In this document: piece after piece, positions 23,437-30,865 of the stretch | How positions within the stretch are numbered: position 1 is the stretch's first letter | Layout: each line of letters starts with the position of its first letter | The notes under the pieces: generated by a model | Told to the model about the DNA's origin: nothing | The model's input: the letters and a program-made list of their open reading frames with translations, nothing else | The model's database searches: none | Made by a program: the position numbers and the translations under genes | Assembly (NCBI RefSeq): GCF_019967995.1 | Contig: NZ_CP065377.1 | Span: 1,178,001 to 1,242,000 of the forward strand | Reading direction: 5' to 3' | From: Faecalibacterium prausnitzii | GTDB taxonomy: Bacteria > Bacillota > Clostridia > Oscillospirales > Ruminococcaceae | DNA: 64,000 bases

Positions 23437-25362
23437 TTACAGCTGGCAGGCGGTATCGTAGCCGGTGCGGATGGCGTTGGAGATATCCGCAGCCTTGCCG
23501 GCGGCATCGCCAATGGAATACACCGGGATGCTGGCAGCTTCCAGCGCAGCAGCGTCAAATTCGTTGGAGCGTGCGCCCATAGCCAGCACGATGTAATCGC
23601 AGGGGATGGTCACCTCTGCGCCGTCCTTGTTCTCGCAGACGACGGCGTCCATGCGGAACTCCTTGACCTTGTGGCTGGGGTACTGCTCCACGCCGTAGGT
23701 CTTATAGTTTTCCAGCAGGGTGGGCAGAATGGTAGTGCTCTCGCCTGCGGCGATCTTGTCCATCATCTCGATAACGGACACCTTGCAGCCGCGGGCAGCC
23801 AGATACTCTGCGGTCTCGCAGCCCACCATGCCGCCGCCGATGACGGCAACCGTGCCGTACACCTGCTGCTCACCGGCCAGAACCTTCCATGCATCGGCCA
23901 CGTTCACGCTGTCGATGCCGGGGATGCGGGGTGCGGCGCTGTGTGCGCCCACAGCGTTGATGACGGCCTCGAAACCGGCATCCTTCAGCTGCTCTGCGGT
24001 GCGGGTCTGACCCATGCACAGGTGCACACCGGCGTTGCAGACCGCGTGGATCAGGTCCTGTGCGGCGCGGCGCATCTCCTCCTTGCGGGGAGGTACGCAG
24101 GCAATGTTCAGCTGGCCGCCCAGAGTGGTGGTCTTTTCAAACAGGGTCACGTCATGGCCGCGCAGTGCTGCCACACGGGCGGCTTCCAGACCGGCAGGGC
24201 CGCCGCCGAGGACGGCGATCTTCTTTTTCTGCGCTGCGGGCTGGATGCTGCGGGTGTTCTCGTAGCCGTTCTCCGCGTTCAGCACGCAGGAGAGGAACTG
24301 ACGGTTCTGGATGGCATCGGTGCAGCCCTTGTTGCAGCTGATGCAGCGGCGGATATCGCAGGCCTTCCCGGCAGCGATCTTGGTGCCCCAGTCGGGGTCT
24401 GCCAGCAGCGGGCGACCCATGGCAACTATGTCGGCCATGCCGCTCTCGATGACACGCGCAGCCATTTCGGCATCCACGATACGACCCACGGCGCTGACCG
24501 GCACATGGACGGCCTTTTTGATGTCCCCGGCGATTTTGACGAAGAAGCCGTAGGGCTGTACGCCCATGGGAGGAATGGTGTCGGCCATGTTGCCGGTGTG
24601 GTTGGCCTGCGCAACGTGGAACATATCCACGCCGTCCTCTACCAGCCACTGGGCAAACTGCACGGCGTCGGCTTCGTCAATGCCGCCCTTGCCGCGCTGC
24701 GGGGTGACGATGGACAGCTTGTAGTCGATGACCATATCCGGCACAGCCTTGCGGATGGCGCGGGTCAGCATGCGGGCAAAGCGGACGCGGTTCTCCAGAC
24801 TGCCGCCGAACTTATCGGTGCGGTGGTTCATGCGGGTGGAGCACAGGCAGCCGTTCAGGCGGTCGCCGTGGATCTGGATGACGTCCACACCGGCCTTCTG
24901 TGCACGCACTGCGCAGGCGCACATCTTATCGATGATGGCCATCAGCATCTCCTCGCTGACCTCATCGGTGAAGAACATCATGTCGTGATGCAGGCGCTGA
25001 CGCATCTCATCAAACTTTTTCTGCATAAACAGACTGTTGATGGCGTCTACGTCGTACTCCGGGTGGAAGAGCTGGACGCCCAGCTTGGTGCCGTAGGCGT
25101 GTACGCTGTCGGCCAGTGCCTTGAAGGCAGGGATCTGGCTGTCGTCAAACAGCTTGGGGGTGGGAGAAAAGCTGTTGATGGGTGCCACATCGCCCAGAAC
25201 GATGTAACCCACACCGCCCTTTGCCAGACGGGTGTAGAAGCCCATGTCCTGCTCGCTGATCATGCCGTTTTTCTCGTAGCCGGTGGTCAGCGGGGGGAAC
25301 ATGATGCGGTTCTTAAAGGTCTGTCCGCCCACCTCGATGGGCTGCAGAATCACGTTTTGCAT
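23437..25362 (-). CDS. Old-yellow-enzyme-type ene-reductase (2,4-dienoyl-CoA reductase / NADH:flavin oxidoreductase family)
   Basis: A 641-aa three-domain enzyme: an N-terminal FMN TIM barrel (about 1-345; LQPIEVGGQTFKNRIMFPPL), a four-cysteine Fe-S motif CISCNKGC with a further Cys 12 residues on (about 342-361), and FAD/NAD(P)-binding domains (GGGPAGLEAARVAALRG about 385; GGGMVGCETAEYLAARG about 515). Relatives reduce C=C bonds conjugated to a carbonyl or CoA thioester. Being in an operon with an acyl-esterase and a GPH symporter suggests reduction of an imported unsaturated acid such as a hydroxycinnamate, which is inference. BaiCD/BaiH bile-acid reductases share the fold, but no other bai genes are present. 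Confidence 0.88.
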   Translation of the reverse strand: MQNVILQPIEVGGQTFKNRIMFPPLTTGYEKNGMISEQDMGFYTRLAKGGVGYIVLGDVAPINSFSPTPKLFDDSQIPAFKALADSVHAYGTKLGVQLFHPEYDVDAINSLFMQKKFDEMRQRLHHDMMFFTDEVSEEMLMAIIDKMCACAVRAQKAGVDVIQIHGDRLNGCLCSTRMNHRTDKFGGSLENRVRFARMLTRAIRKAVPDMVIDYKLSIVTPQRGKGGIDEADAVQFAQWLVEDGVDMFHVAQANHTGNMADTIPPMGVQPYGFFVKIAGDIKKAVHVPVSAVGRIVDAEMAARVIESGMADIVAMGRPLLADPDWGTKIAAGKACDIRRCISCNKGCTDAIQNRQFLSCVLNAENGYENTRSIQPAAQKKKIAVLGGGPAGLEAARVAALRGHDVTLFEKTTTLGGQLNIACVPPRKEEMRRAAQDLIHAVCNAGVHLCMGQTRTAEQLKDAGFEAVINAVGAHSAAPRIPGIDSVNVADAWKVLAGEQQVYGTVAVIGGGMVGCETAEYLAARGCKVSVIEMMDKIAAGESTTILPTLLENYKTYGVEQYPSHKVKEFRMDAVVCENKDGAEVTIPCDYIVLAMGARSNEFDAAALEAASIPVYSIGDAAGKAADISNAIRTGYDTACQL

Positions 25363-25392
25363 ACGAAAACCTCCTTGCAGATACGCTTTGCT

Positions 25393-26148
25393 TTACAGAT
25401 TTGCTTTGATGAATGCTGCGGTCTTTTCCTCCACGGCGGCACGGGCTGCCAGCGTGGCAAAGTTGTGGCCGCCGCCTGCAATGGTGTCCACATCGGGTGC
25501 GGTGTACACCTGTGCGTAACGGTTGCAGGTGCCCTCGTCCACCAGACGGTCATCGTCGGCGCGCAGCAGCAGCACCGGGCCGTTGTAGCCCTTGGCCTCG
25601 GTAAAGGGGTCGGGGTGCTTTGCCATCTCGTAGTTAAAGGCCATCTTGTAGCACAGACCCTCCATGTCGGCGTAGTCCTTGCCGGTCTGCATAATGCCGT
25701 CGGCGCGCTGGGCGCAGCCGAACCACATCCCGGCGCCCGGGCACAGCAAAATCAGGCCGTGGGGCTGGATGACCGGTGCGCAGGAGGCGGCAATGTAGCC
25801 GCCCATGCTCTGGCCGGAGAGGAACAGCTTTTCGCTGTCCACATAGGGCTGTTCAGCGGCCCATGCAAAGATATCCTGTGCATCGGTGTGCAAGCCGTCA
25901 AAGCTCATATCCTCGAACTCGCCGTCGCTCTCGCCGTTGCCGTAGAAATCGAACCGGGCGCTGCCGATGCCCTGCGCTGCCAGAGCGCGGGACAGATGGG
26001 TGTACATGGACTTGTAGCCGCTGCAGCTGCCGGCAAAGCCGTGCAGATGCACCACAAAGGGTACCTTGCCCTCGGTGTCGGGCAGGGTCACGATGCCGCG
26101 CAGGGTGTGGCCATTGCGGTTTTTAAACTGAACCTGTAAGATCTTCAT
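25393..26148 (-). CDS. Alpha/beta-hydrolase, feruloyl/cinnamoyl-esterase-like
   Basis: A 251-aa cytoplasmic hydrolase without signal peptide. The N-terminal strand RNGHTLRGIVTLPDTEG, oxyanion HLHGFAGS (about 33-40), nucleophile elbow SGQSMGG (Ser about 110), Asp in RADDDRLVD (about 198) and His in GGGHNF (about 228) form a full catalytic triad. Length and motifs resemble the intracellular cinnamoyl/feruloyl esterases of gut bacteria (Lactobacillus, Butyrivibrio type). It starts 3 nt after the upstream symporter's stop, so the two are translationally coupled. It would release an acid that the next gene's ene-reductase could use. Confidence 0.82.
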   Translation of the reverse strand: MKILQVQFKNRNGHTLRGIVTLPDTEGKVPFVVHLHGFAGSCSGYKSMYTHLSRALAAQGIGSARFDFYGNGESDGEFEDMSFDGLHTDAQDIFAWAAEQPYVDSEKLFLSGQSMGGYIAASCAPVIQPHGLILLCPGAGMWFGCAQRADGIMQTGKDYADMEGLCYKMAFNYEMAKHPDPFTEAKGYNGPVLLLRADDDRLVDEGTCNRYAQVYTAPDVDTIAGGGHNFATLAARAAVEEKTAAFIKANL

Positions 26149-26151
26149 GGT

Positions 26152-27540
26152 TTACTTGCTCTCCTTTGCGGCGCGGCGAGCCTTCAGCTCGGTCAGCATC
26201 TCAGCAGTCTTCTGCTTGGTCAGGGGGTAGACGAAGAACAGGATGGCAACTGCAATGCCGTAGCCCAGGAAGTAGACGCCGGTGTAGCTCTTCCAGATGG
26301 CGTTCACAACGCCTGCGGTCTGCACAGCGCCTGCGGTAACGTTGTAGCCGATGGCACCCAGCACAAAGCTGGACAGGCTGCCGGAAATGGCGCTTGCAAG
26401 CTTGCGGAAGAAGGAGTAGGTGGAGTAAACGATGCCCTCGTTGCGCTCGCCGGTCTGCAGCTCGTGGTAGTCGATGGCGTCGTTGACCATAGCCCAGATC
26501 AGCACCTGCATGCCGGAAGCGCCCAGATAGCAGATACCGTTGATGACGATGAAGATCACAGGGTTGTGGACGGGGAAGAAGAACAGGATGCCGAACACGA
26601 TGGCGGCAAAGCCAGCGCCCATGCAGCACCACTCCTTCTTGCCGAGCTTGTTGGCCAGAGGCTGGGTGATGGCAAAGGACAGCACAGCGTACAGCACGCT
26701 CAGCATACCGGAGACAGCCTGAATTTTAACGTTGCCGAAGAAGTCCTTATACAGGTAGGTGTTCAGACCGTTGACCACGGAAGCACCGATCATGCCGGTC
26801 AGGCTGAAGAACATAACGCCCAGCAGAGCCTTATTGTGAGAGATCTCCTTGAGCACATGCAGGTAGTTCAGCTTTTCTCCCTGCGGACGCTCAGGCACTT
26901 CCACGCGCTCCTTGCACCATACGCAGGTGATCTGCAGGCACAGCAGACCCAGCATAGCGCAGATGCAGGCCAGCATCAGGAAGCGGCCAGCCACGGGCTG
27001 GTTGTTCACATACAGGAACAGGGGGCCGACCATGACCATAACGGTCATGAAGATGGTGCCGCCAAGGCTGCGGTAGCGGGACAGTGCGGTGCGCTGGCTG
27101 ACATCATCGGTCATCACGCTGGACAGAGTACCGAAGGGCACGTTGACGCAGGTGTACAGCGCCTCGTACAGAACGTAGGTGACGAACATGTAGGCCAGAC
27201 GCAGGCCGTAGTTGATATTGCCTACATTGACAAAGCCAAGGATGCACAGCACTGCCATGGGGAAGGAGAAGGCGCGGATCCACGGGATGAACTTGCCGCC
27301 CTTGGTGGCCTTGCGGGAGTCCACGATGGCACCGATGATGGGGTCATTCACGGCGTCCCAGATCTTGGTGATCAGCAGCAGGATACCCACGTGGAAGGGG
27401 TTGACCTGCAGGATCAGGGTGTAGAAGATCGACAGATACATGGCGCGGTACTGCTCGGTGAAGCAGCAGCCCAGATCGCCCAGCGTATAGCCGATCTTGT
27501 CCTTCATGGAGAAGGGTCGGATGGTCTTTTTCTGGTCCAT
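26152..27540 (-). CDS. GPH/MelB-type sugar:cation symporter
   Basis: A 462-aa inner-membrane transporter with twelve predicted helices. Family signatures are GYTLGDLGCCFTEQY near the start, DAVNDPIIGAIVDSRKATKGGKF (about 62-84) in the first cytoplasmic loop, and NDAIDYHELQTGERNEGIVYS in the C-terminal half. GPH members move glycosides or oligosaccharides with Na+ or H+. RBS TTAAGGAGG lies before ATG 27540. First gene of a three-gene operon (symporter, esterase, ene-reductase) divergent from an AraC regulator, so the substrate is probably an acylated sugar or phenolic ester. Confidence 0.9.
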   Translation of the reverse strand: MDQKKTIRPFSMKDKIGYTLGDLGCCFTEQYRAMYLSIFYTLILQVNPFHVGILLLITKIWDAVNDPIIGAIVDSRKATKGGKFIPWIRAFSFPMAVLCILGFVNVGNINYGLRLAYMFVTYVLYEALYTCVNVPFGTLSSVMTDDVSQRTALSRYRSLGGTIFMTVMVMVGPLFLYVNNQPVAGRFLMLACICAMLGLLCLQITCVWCKERVEVPERPQGEKLNYLHVLKEISHNKALLGVMFFSLTGMIGASVVNGLNTYLYKDFFGNVKIQAVSGMLSVLYAVLSFAITQPLANKLGKKEWCCMGAGFAAIVFGILFFFPVHNPVIFIVINGICYLGASGMQVLIWAMVNDAIDYHELQTGERNEGIVYSTYSFFRKLASAISGSLSSFVLGAIGYNVTAGAVQTAGVVNAIWKSYTGVYFLGYGIAVAILFFVYPLTKQKTAEMLTELKARRAAKESK

Positions 27541-27609
27541 TGTGTTTTATCCTCCTTAAAAACAGTGAAACCACGAGACATTTCGCACAAGTCTCTTTTC
27601 TACGTTTGC

Positions 27610-27615
27610 ATTATA
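27610..27615 (-). promoter_or_regulatory. -10 box of the symporter operon
   Basis: A perfect TATAAT on the minus strand without a consensus -35, as often seen at promoters needing an AraC-type activator. Confidence 0.5.
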
Positions 27616-27650
27616 CGTTAATTTTTCATCAATACATATCCAAAAAATGA

Positions 27651-27679
27651 TTGAAAACTATCGCATATTGATGTATTAT
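27651..27679 (+). promoter_or_regulatory. Promoter of the divergent araC-type gene
   Basis: TTGAAA and TATTAT with 17-nt spacing in the 215-nt divergent gap. Confidence 0.6.
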
Positions 27680-27754
27680 GCAATTATAACAGTTGTACTT
27701 TTCTGTTGTGTACAACAATCTGTTACACATGACGGTTTCATGGAGGACTTTTTG

Positions 27755-28585
27755 GTGAATTATACAGCCAAGCGTTATCTTTTTGAGCAGAGCGCCGTCC
27801 GGGAATTTTATTCCGGCGCGTATTATGATTTGTTTCTGGTCATGCGGGGCAGCGGTGTGTTCCGGTGCAGCGAGGTGGTGCTGCCCGCACAGCAGCAGAA
27901 TCTCATCATCTTCAAGCCCGGTCAGGGCGGCAGACTGGAATACGCCGGTGCTTACGGCCCGCTGGAACTTATTCGGGTGCAGCTGTCCCCCCAGACGCTG
28001 GCGCAGCTTTCGGACGCAGATACCGACCTTGAAAAAAGCTTCAACGTGGTGCCCTTCCGGCAGGTGGCTGTGCGCCCGGATAGCCAGATCTATATGCTGC
28101 TGAAAAACCTTGCCCGGAAGCTGCTGATGCTCCCGCAGGAGCGCACCCAGTTCGGTGCAGCGGTGTTCGAGCACGGTATTTTGCAAATGTTTGTGGTGCT
28201 GGCGCTGCGTGCCTGCATCCATGCGGAGTTCCACACCGCATCGGTCAGCCGCCACCACCTGATGTTGGACGAGGTGTTTTTGTTTATTCAGGCGCACCTG
28301 ACCGAGGAACTGACGCTGGAGCGGCTGGAAAAGGAGTTTTTCGTCTCCCGGGAACATATTGCCAGGGAATTCAAACGCCAGACCGGGCAGACGGTGCACC
28401 GCTATATCGTAAAGGCGCGGTTAGACCGCTGCTGCACCCTCATCGAGCAGGGGCTGCCCATCACCGAGGTGTACAAGACCAGCGGCTTTGGCGGTTACAA
28501 CCACTTTTTCCGCGCCTTTAAAAAGGAGTACGGCATGACCCCCAAGGAGTACTTCCACACCACCCGGCAGGACGCCCGGGGATGA
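27755..28585 (+). CDS. AraC-family regulator of the symporter/esterase/ene-reductase operon
   Basis: A 276-aa protein with an N-terminal cupin-type sensing domain (YDLFLVMRGSGVFRCSEVVL, about 20-60) and a C-terminal double helix-turn-helix (about 180-275; LERLEKEFFVSREHIAREFK and ITEVYKTSGFGGYNHFFRAF). The frame is open from 27647, but only the GTG at 27755 has a proper Shine-Dalgarno (GGAGG at 27742-27746, 8-nt spacing) and a typical start, so I chose it. Divergent orientation makes it the likely activator of the adjacent operon, responding to its substrate. Confidence 0.88.
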   Translation: MNYTAKRYLFEQSAVREFYSGAYYDLFLVMRGSGVFRCSEVVLPAQQQNLIIFKPGQGGRLEYAGAYGPLELIRVQLSPQTLAQLSDADTDLEKSFNVVPFRQVAVRPDSQIYMLLKNLARKLLMLPQERTQFGAAVFEHGILQMFVVLALRACIHAEFHTASVSRHHLMLDEVFLFIQAHLTEELTLERLEKEFFVSREHIAREFKRQTGQTVHRYIVKARLDRCCTLIEQGLPITEVYKTSGFGGYNHFFRAFKKEYGMTPKEYFHTTRQDARG

Positions 28586-28618
28586 ATCCGGCAAAAGCAG
28601 CGCCGTCTGCGCCTGTGA

Positions 28619-28663
28619 AAAAAGCCGCCCGGGAAGATCCGCAGATCCTCCCGGACGGCTTGC
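28619..28663 (+). terminator. Terminator-like hairpin after the regulator
   Basis: AAGCCGCCCGGGA pairs with TCCCGGACGGCTT, with one bulge, followed by a T-poor then T-rich stretch. Confidence 0.65.
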
Positions 28664-28952
28664 TTATCCTATTTTTTCTTTTACTTGCGGTGGGTGAGGC
28701 AGTTCAGCGCCATCCCAACGACCTTTCTCGGTCGCAAGTATGGTCTCCAAGCCGCTGATTTTCAAGATGAAGCTGTTTGGGGCGTAATATGGTTGGCGGA
28801 CAAGTGAGCTACAGGCCCTTGAGATAGTACTCACATGGGGCTCAGATGTATCGCATCCCGATTCAAAATAAAATACGATATAACGTAAAAGCGCAACTTC
28901 CACTCTTGATGAATGAAAGCTGCGTTTTTTATGTTTGACAGCAAGTTATAGA

Positions 28953-28981
28953 TTGACAAGAGGACGCATACACGATAAACT
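28953..28981 (+). promoter_or_regulatory. Promoter of antitoxin copy 1
   Basis: TTGACA and TAAACT with 17-nt spacing, exactly 893 nt before the same sequence in copy 2. Confidence 0.7.
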
Positions 28982-29018
28982 TTATATAGTATCATGTGGA
29001 TTAAAAGGAGACTCAACC

Positions 29019-29207
29019 ATGAGTGTCAAGTATACTACCCCTGCCCAGCACAAGAGCAACCTCCGCAATGTGTATGGAACCTTTGCCATTGAGGGAATGA
29101 CCATCAGCAAAGATACACGCAGCAACCTTGATCGCATTGGCAGCGGTCAAGCCAGCTATCAGCAGGTCGTGAACGAACTGCGCGCAAAGTACGCGAAGAA
29201 GGGCTGA
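29019..29207 (+). CDS. Orphan Fic antitoxin (VbhA-like), copy 1
   Basis: A 62-aa protein identical in sequence to the antitoxin at 29912. It carries the Fic-inhibitory motif (S/T)xxxE(G/N) as TFAIEG (about residues 22-27), whose glutamate blocks ATP binding in the Fic active site in class I systems. RBS AAAAGGAG is 8 nt before the ATG. The toxin gene that follows is deleted and frameshifted, so this copy is an antitoxin without its own toxin and could protect against the downstream Fic or related proteins. Confidence 0.85.
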   Translation: MSVKYTTPAQHKSNLRNVYGTFAIEGMTISKDTRSNLDRIGSGQASYQQVVNELRAKYAKKG

Positions 29208-29209
29208 TT

Positions 29210-29423
29210 ATGTTCTCAAAGACTGAACATCATTCATCCCTTCCGCGAGGGAAATGGCCGCAGCACCCGTGAATTGATTCGCTGCATGGCGTTGGAATAT
29301 GGTCTGCATATTAACTGGGGCAACACTGACCGAGAAACTTTGATCAACGCTGCAATCGCCGCCGTAGATGATGATATGGCGTTCTGTGATGTTCTAAGAC
29401 AGTGCGTTGAAACGAAAAACTAG
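29210..29423 (+). pseudogene. Internally deleted fic toxin gene
   Basis: After a start codon and about four codons like the intact fic gene, the sequence jumps to the Fic core region (homologous to residue 136 onward), including HPFREGNGRSTRE in a different frame, and runs to the equivalent C-terminus. About 390 nt are missing relative to the copy at 30103. The shift of frame means no Fic protein can be made. Confidence 0.88.
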
Positions 29424-29426
29424 CAA

Positions 29427-29460
29427 AAAATGTCCTGCCGGGATACGGCAGGACATTTTG
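29427..29460 (+). terminator. Terminator after fic remnant
   Basis: AAAATGTCCTGCCG with CGGCAGGACATTTT, a 14-bp perfect stem with a 5-nt loop. Confidence 0.88.
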
Positions 29461-29467
29461 GTTTTAT

Positions 29468-29525
29468 GGACCTAGAGGGATTCGAACCCTTGACCTCTCG
29501 GATGCGAACCGAACGCTCTCCCAGC
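29468..29525 (-). other. 3' fragment of a tRNA gene (Ala, CGC-like): possible att scar
   Basis: Read on the minus strand the 58 nt give a D-arm half GCTGGGAGAGC, anticodon stem TTCGG/CCGAG with loop TTCGCAT (anticodon CGC), T-arm AGGGTTCGAATCCCT and acceptor 3' strand TAGGTCC. The acceptor 5' strand and half the D-arm are missing. Mobile elements commonly integrate at tRNA 3' ends, leaving such fragments, so this may be one end of the island or an older one. No intact partner tRNA lies in the window. Confidence 0.6.
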
Positions 29526-29578
29526 AATATCGTTTTTGTGCACACCTCGCACACCGCGAGAAAGGAAAAATCAACGTA

Positions 29579-29701
29579 TGTTCGTCTATATAAAACATCC
29601 TGCCATCCAAACGACCTTTCTCGCTCGCAAGTATGGTCTCCAAGCCGCTGATTTTCAAGATGATGCAGTTTGGGGCGTAATATGGTTGGCGGACAAGTGA
29701 G
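29579..29701 (+). CDS. Small conserved reading frame in the Fic repeat
   Basis: A 40-codon frame (start MFVYIKHPAIQ, end VWGVIWLADK). Its last 32 codons recur in frame at 28709-28807 with mostly conservative or synonymous changes (for example GATGATGCA versus GATGAAGCT), so they were once coding. It has no convincing RBS and may be the tail of a larger lost gene. Function unknown. Confidence 0.3.
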
Positions 29702-29845
29702 CTACAGGCCCTTGAGATGTAACTCATATGGGGTTCAGATGTATCGCATCCCGATTCAAAAGAAAACACGATGTACCGTAAAAGCGCAACTTCTACTCTT
29801 GATGAATGGGAGATGCGTTTTTTACATTTGACAACAAGTTGTAGA

Positions 29846-29874
29846 TTGACAATAGGACTCATACACGATAAACT
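29846..29874 (+). promoter_or_regulatory. Promoter of the Fic antitoxin-toxin operon
   Basis: TTGACA and TAAACT with 17-nt spacing, about 35 nt before the antitoxin ATG. A second TTGACA at 29828 lacks a good -10. Confidence 0.7.
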
Positions 29875-29911
29875 TTATATAGTATTATGTAGATCAGAAG
29901 GAGGCCAAACC

Positions 29912-30100
29912 ATGAGCGTCAAGTACACTACCCCTGCCCAGCACAAGAGCAATCTCCGCAATGTGTACGGCACCTTTGCCATTGAGGGAATGACCATCAG
30001 CAAGGACACGCGCAGCAATCTTGACCGCATTGGCAGCGGTCAAGCCAGCTATCAGCAGGTCGTGAATGAACTGCGCGCAAAGTACGCGAAGAAGGGCTGA
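29912..30100 (+). CDS. Fic antitoxin (VbhA-like)
   Basis: A 62-aa antitoxin with the inhibitory helix motif TFAIEG; its glutamate should occupy the ATP gamma-phosphate site of the partner Fic enzyme. The C-terminal half (LDRIGSGQASYQQVVNELRAKY) resembles the antitoxin_VbhA helical tail. RBS AGAAGGAGG precedes the ATG. The toxin starts 2 nt after its stop, a tight operon as usual for class I Fic pairs. Confidence 0.9.
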   Translation: MSVKYTTPAQHKSNLRNVYGTFAIEGMTISKDTRSNLDRIGSGQASYQQVVNELRAKYAKKG

Positions 30101-30102
30101 TT

Positions 30103-30711
30103 ATGTTCACGAAGTATGATGTCTACACCACAGTGCAGTCCATGTACTGCTACCCGGATACGGATGTTCTGATCAACAAGTTGAACATTCATGATAAAGC
30201 CGAACTCAAACAGGCCGAAGAAGAATTTACTGCAGTCAAGCAAATGGCTCTGTTGCAGGAGCCAATCAAGGGACGTTTTACCAAAACTCACCTATTTCGG
30301 ATTCACCGCTTCCTTTTTGAAGATGTGTACCCCTTTGCAGGGCACATCCGCAAAGAACAAATCAGCAAGGGCGACACGATGTTCTACCTGCCAGACCTGA
30401 TCGACCGAGAATTGGAGCGTGTGTTCAAAAACATTCACTCCAAGAAGCTGCTTGCCGAACAAGATAAAGAAAAGCAGATTCAAAATCTGTCGCAGACAAT
30501 GGCGGAACTGAATATCATTCACCCTTTCCGTGAGGGAAATGGCCGCAGCACCCGTGAACTGATTCGCTGCATGGCATTGGAATATGGCTTGCACATCAAC
30601 TGGGGCAACACCGACCGGGAAACCTTGATCAACGCCGCAATCGCTGCCGTAGACGATGATATGGCATTCTGTGATGTTCTACGGCAGTGCATCGAAAAGA
30701 AAGATACATAA
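30103..30711 (+). CDS. fic: Fic-domain toxin (adenylyltransferase)
   Basis: A 202-aa Fic enzyme expected to transfer AMP from ATP to a target hydroxyl. The catalytic motif HPFREGNGRSTRE starts at H140 and has every canonical residue (His base, Phe, Glu, GNGR). The substrate-binding flap ISKGDTMFYLP lies near residues 87-97, and FAGHIRKEQI precedes it as in Fic/Doc families. Regulation is through the small protein encoded directly upstream. It ends before a strong terminator. The targets of relatives are topoisomerases, but the target here is unknown. Confidence 0.93.
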   Translation: MFTKYDVYTTVQSMYCYPDTDVLINKLNIHDKAELKQAEEEFTAVKQMALLQEPIKGRFTKTHLFRIHRFLFEDVYPFAGHIRKEQISKGDTMFYLPDLIDRELERVFKNIHSKKLLAEQDKEKQIQNLSQTMAELNIIHPFREGNGRSTRELIRCMALEYGLHINWGNTDRETLINAAIAAVDDDMAFCDVLRQCIEKKDT

Positions 30712-30744
30712 TAATAGTCTACGAACCAGAATGCATAATCTGTA

Positions 30745-30789
30745 TAAAAAGCCGCTTCTTTTCATTTTGAATCGAAGCGGCTTTTTATA
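30745..30789 (+). terminator. Terminator after fic
   Basis: AAAAAGCCGCTTC pairs with GAAGCGGCTTTTT across a T-rich loop. Confidence 0.85.
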
Positions 30790-30865
30790 TTAACAATTCA
30801 AGAGCACCTGTAAAACAACGAGTACAACTTTCATGAATCTTATAGTTGATAATATACGGTTGTTG

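Larger units (their letters stand above)
28709..29222. repeat. Duplicated Fic-module segment, copy 1
   Basis: It matches 29602-30115 at a constant offset of 893 nt with no indel, at roughly 90% identity by eye. It covers a conserved partial reading frame ending at WGVIWLADK, a hairpin with T-run near 28891-28930, the promoter, the antitoxin gene and the first codons of the toxin. The copies diverge at 29223, where copy 1 has lost most of the toxin gene. Confidence 0.88.
29602..30115. repeat. Duplicated Fic-module segment, copy 2
   Basis: The partner of 28709-29222 (offset 893). This copy continues into the intact fic gene. The tRNA fragment lies between the two copies, which suggests two successive acquisitions or a duplication spanning an attachment site. 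Confidence 0.88.

Noticed and set aside
23671..26139. An 822-codon open frame on the plus strand
   Set aside because: It is antisense to the ene-reductase and esterase genes, is His/Ala/Val-rich without motifs, and comes from GC-rich codon bias on the opposite strand.
23437..28585. Bile-acid 7-dehydroxylation (bai) cluster
   Set aside because: Only a BaiCD/BaiH-like reductase fold is present; no CoA ligase, 7-dehydratase or hydroxysteroid dehydrogenase is nearby.
28664..29862. Minus-strand frames repeated in both Fic copies (LLRYIVFYFESGCDTSEPH type)
   Set aside because: They are antisense readings of the repeat; the plus strand carries the conserved frame, promoter and antitoxin, and the minus frames show no RBS.
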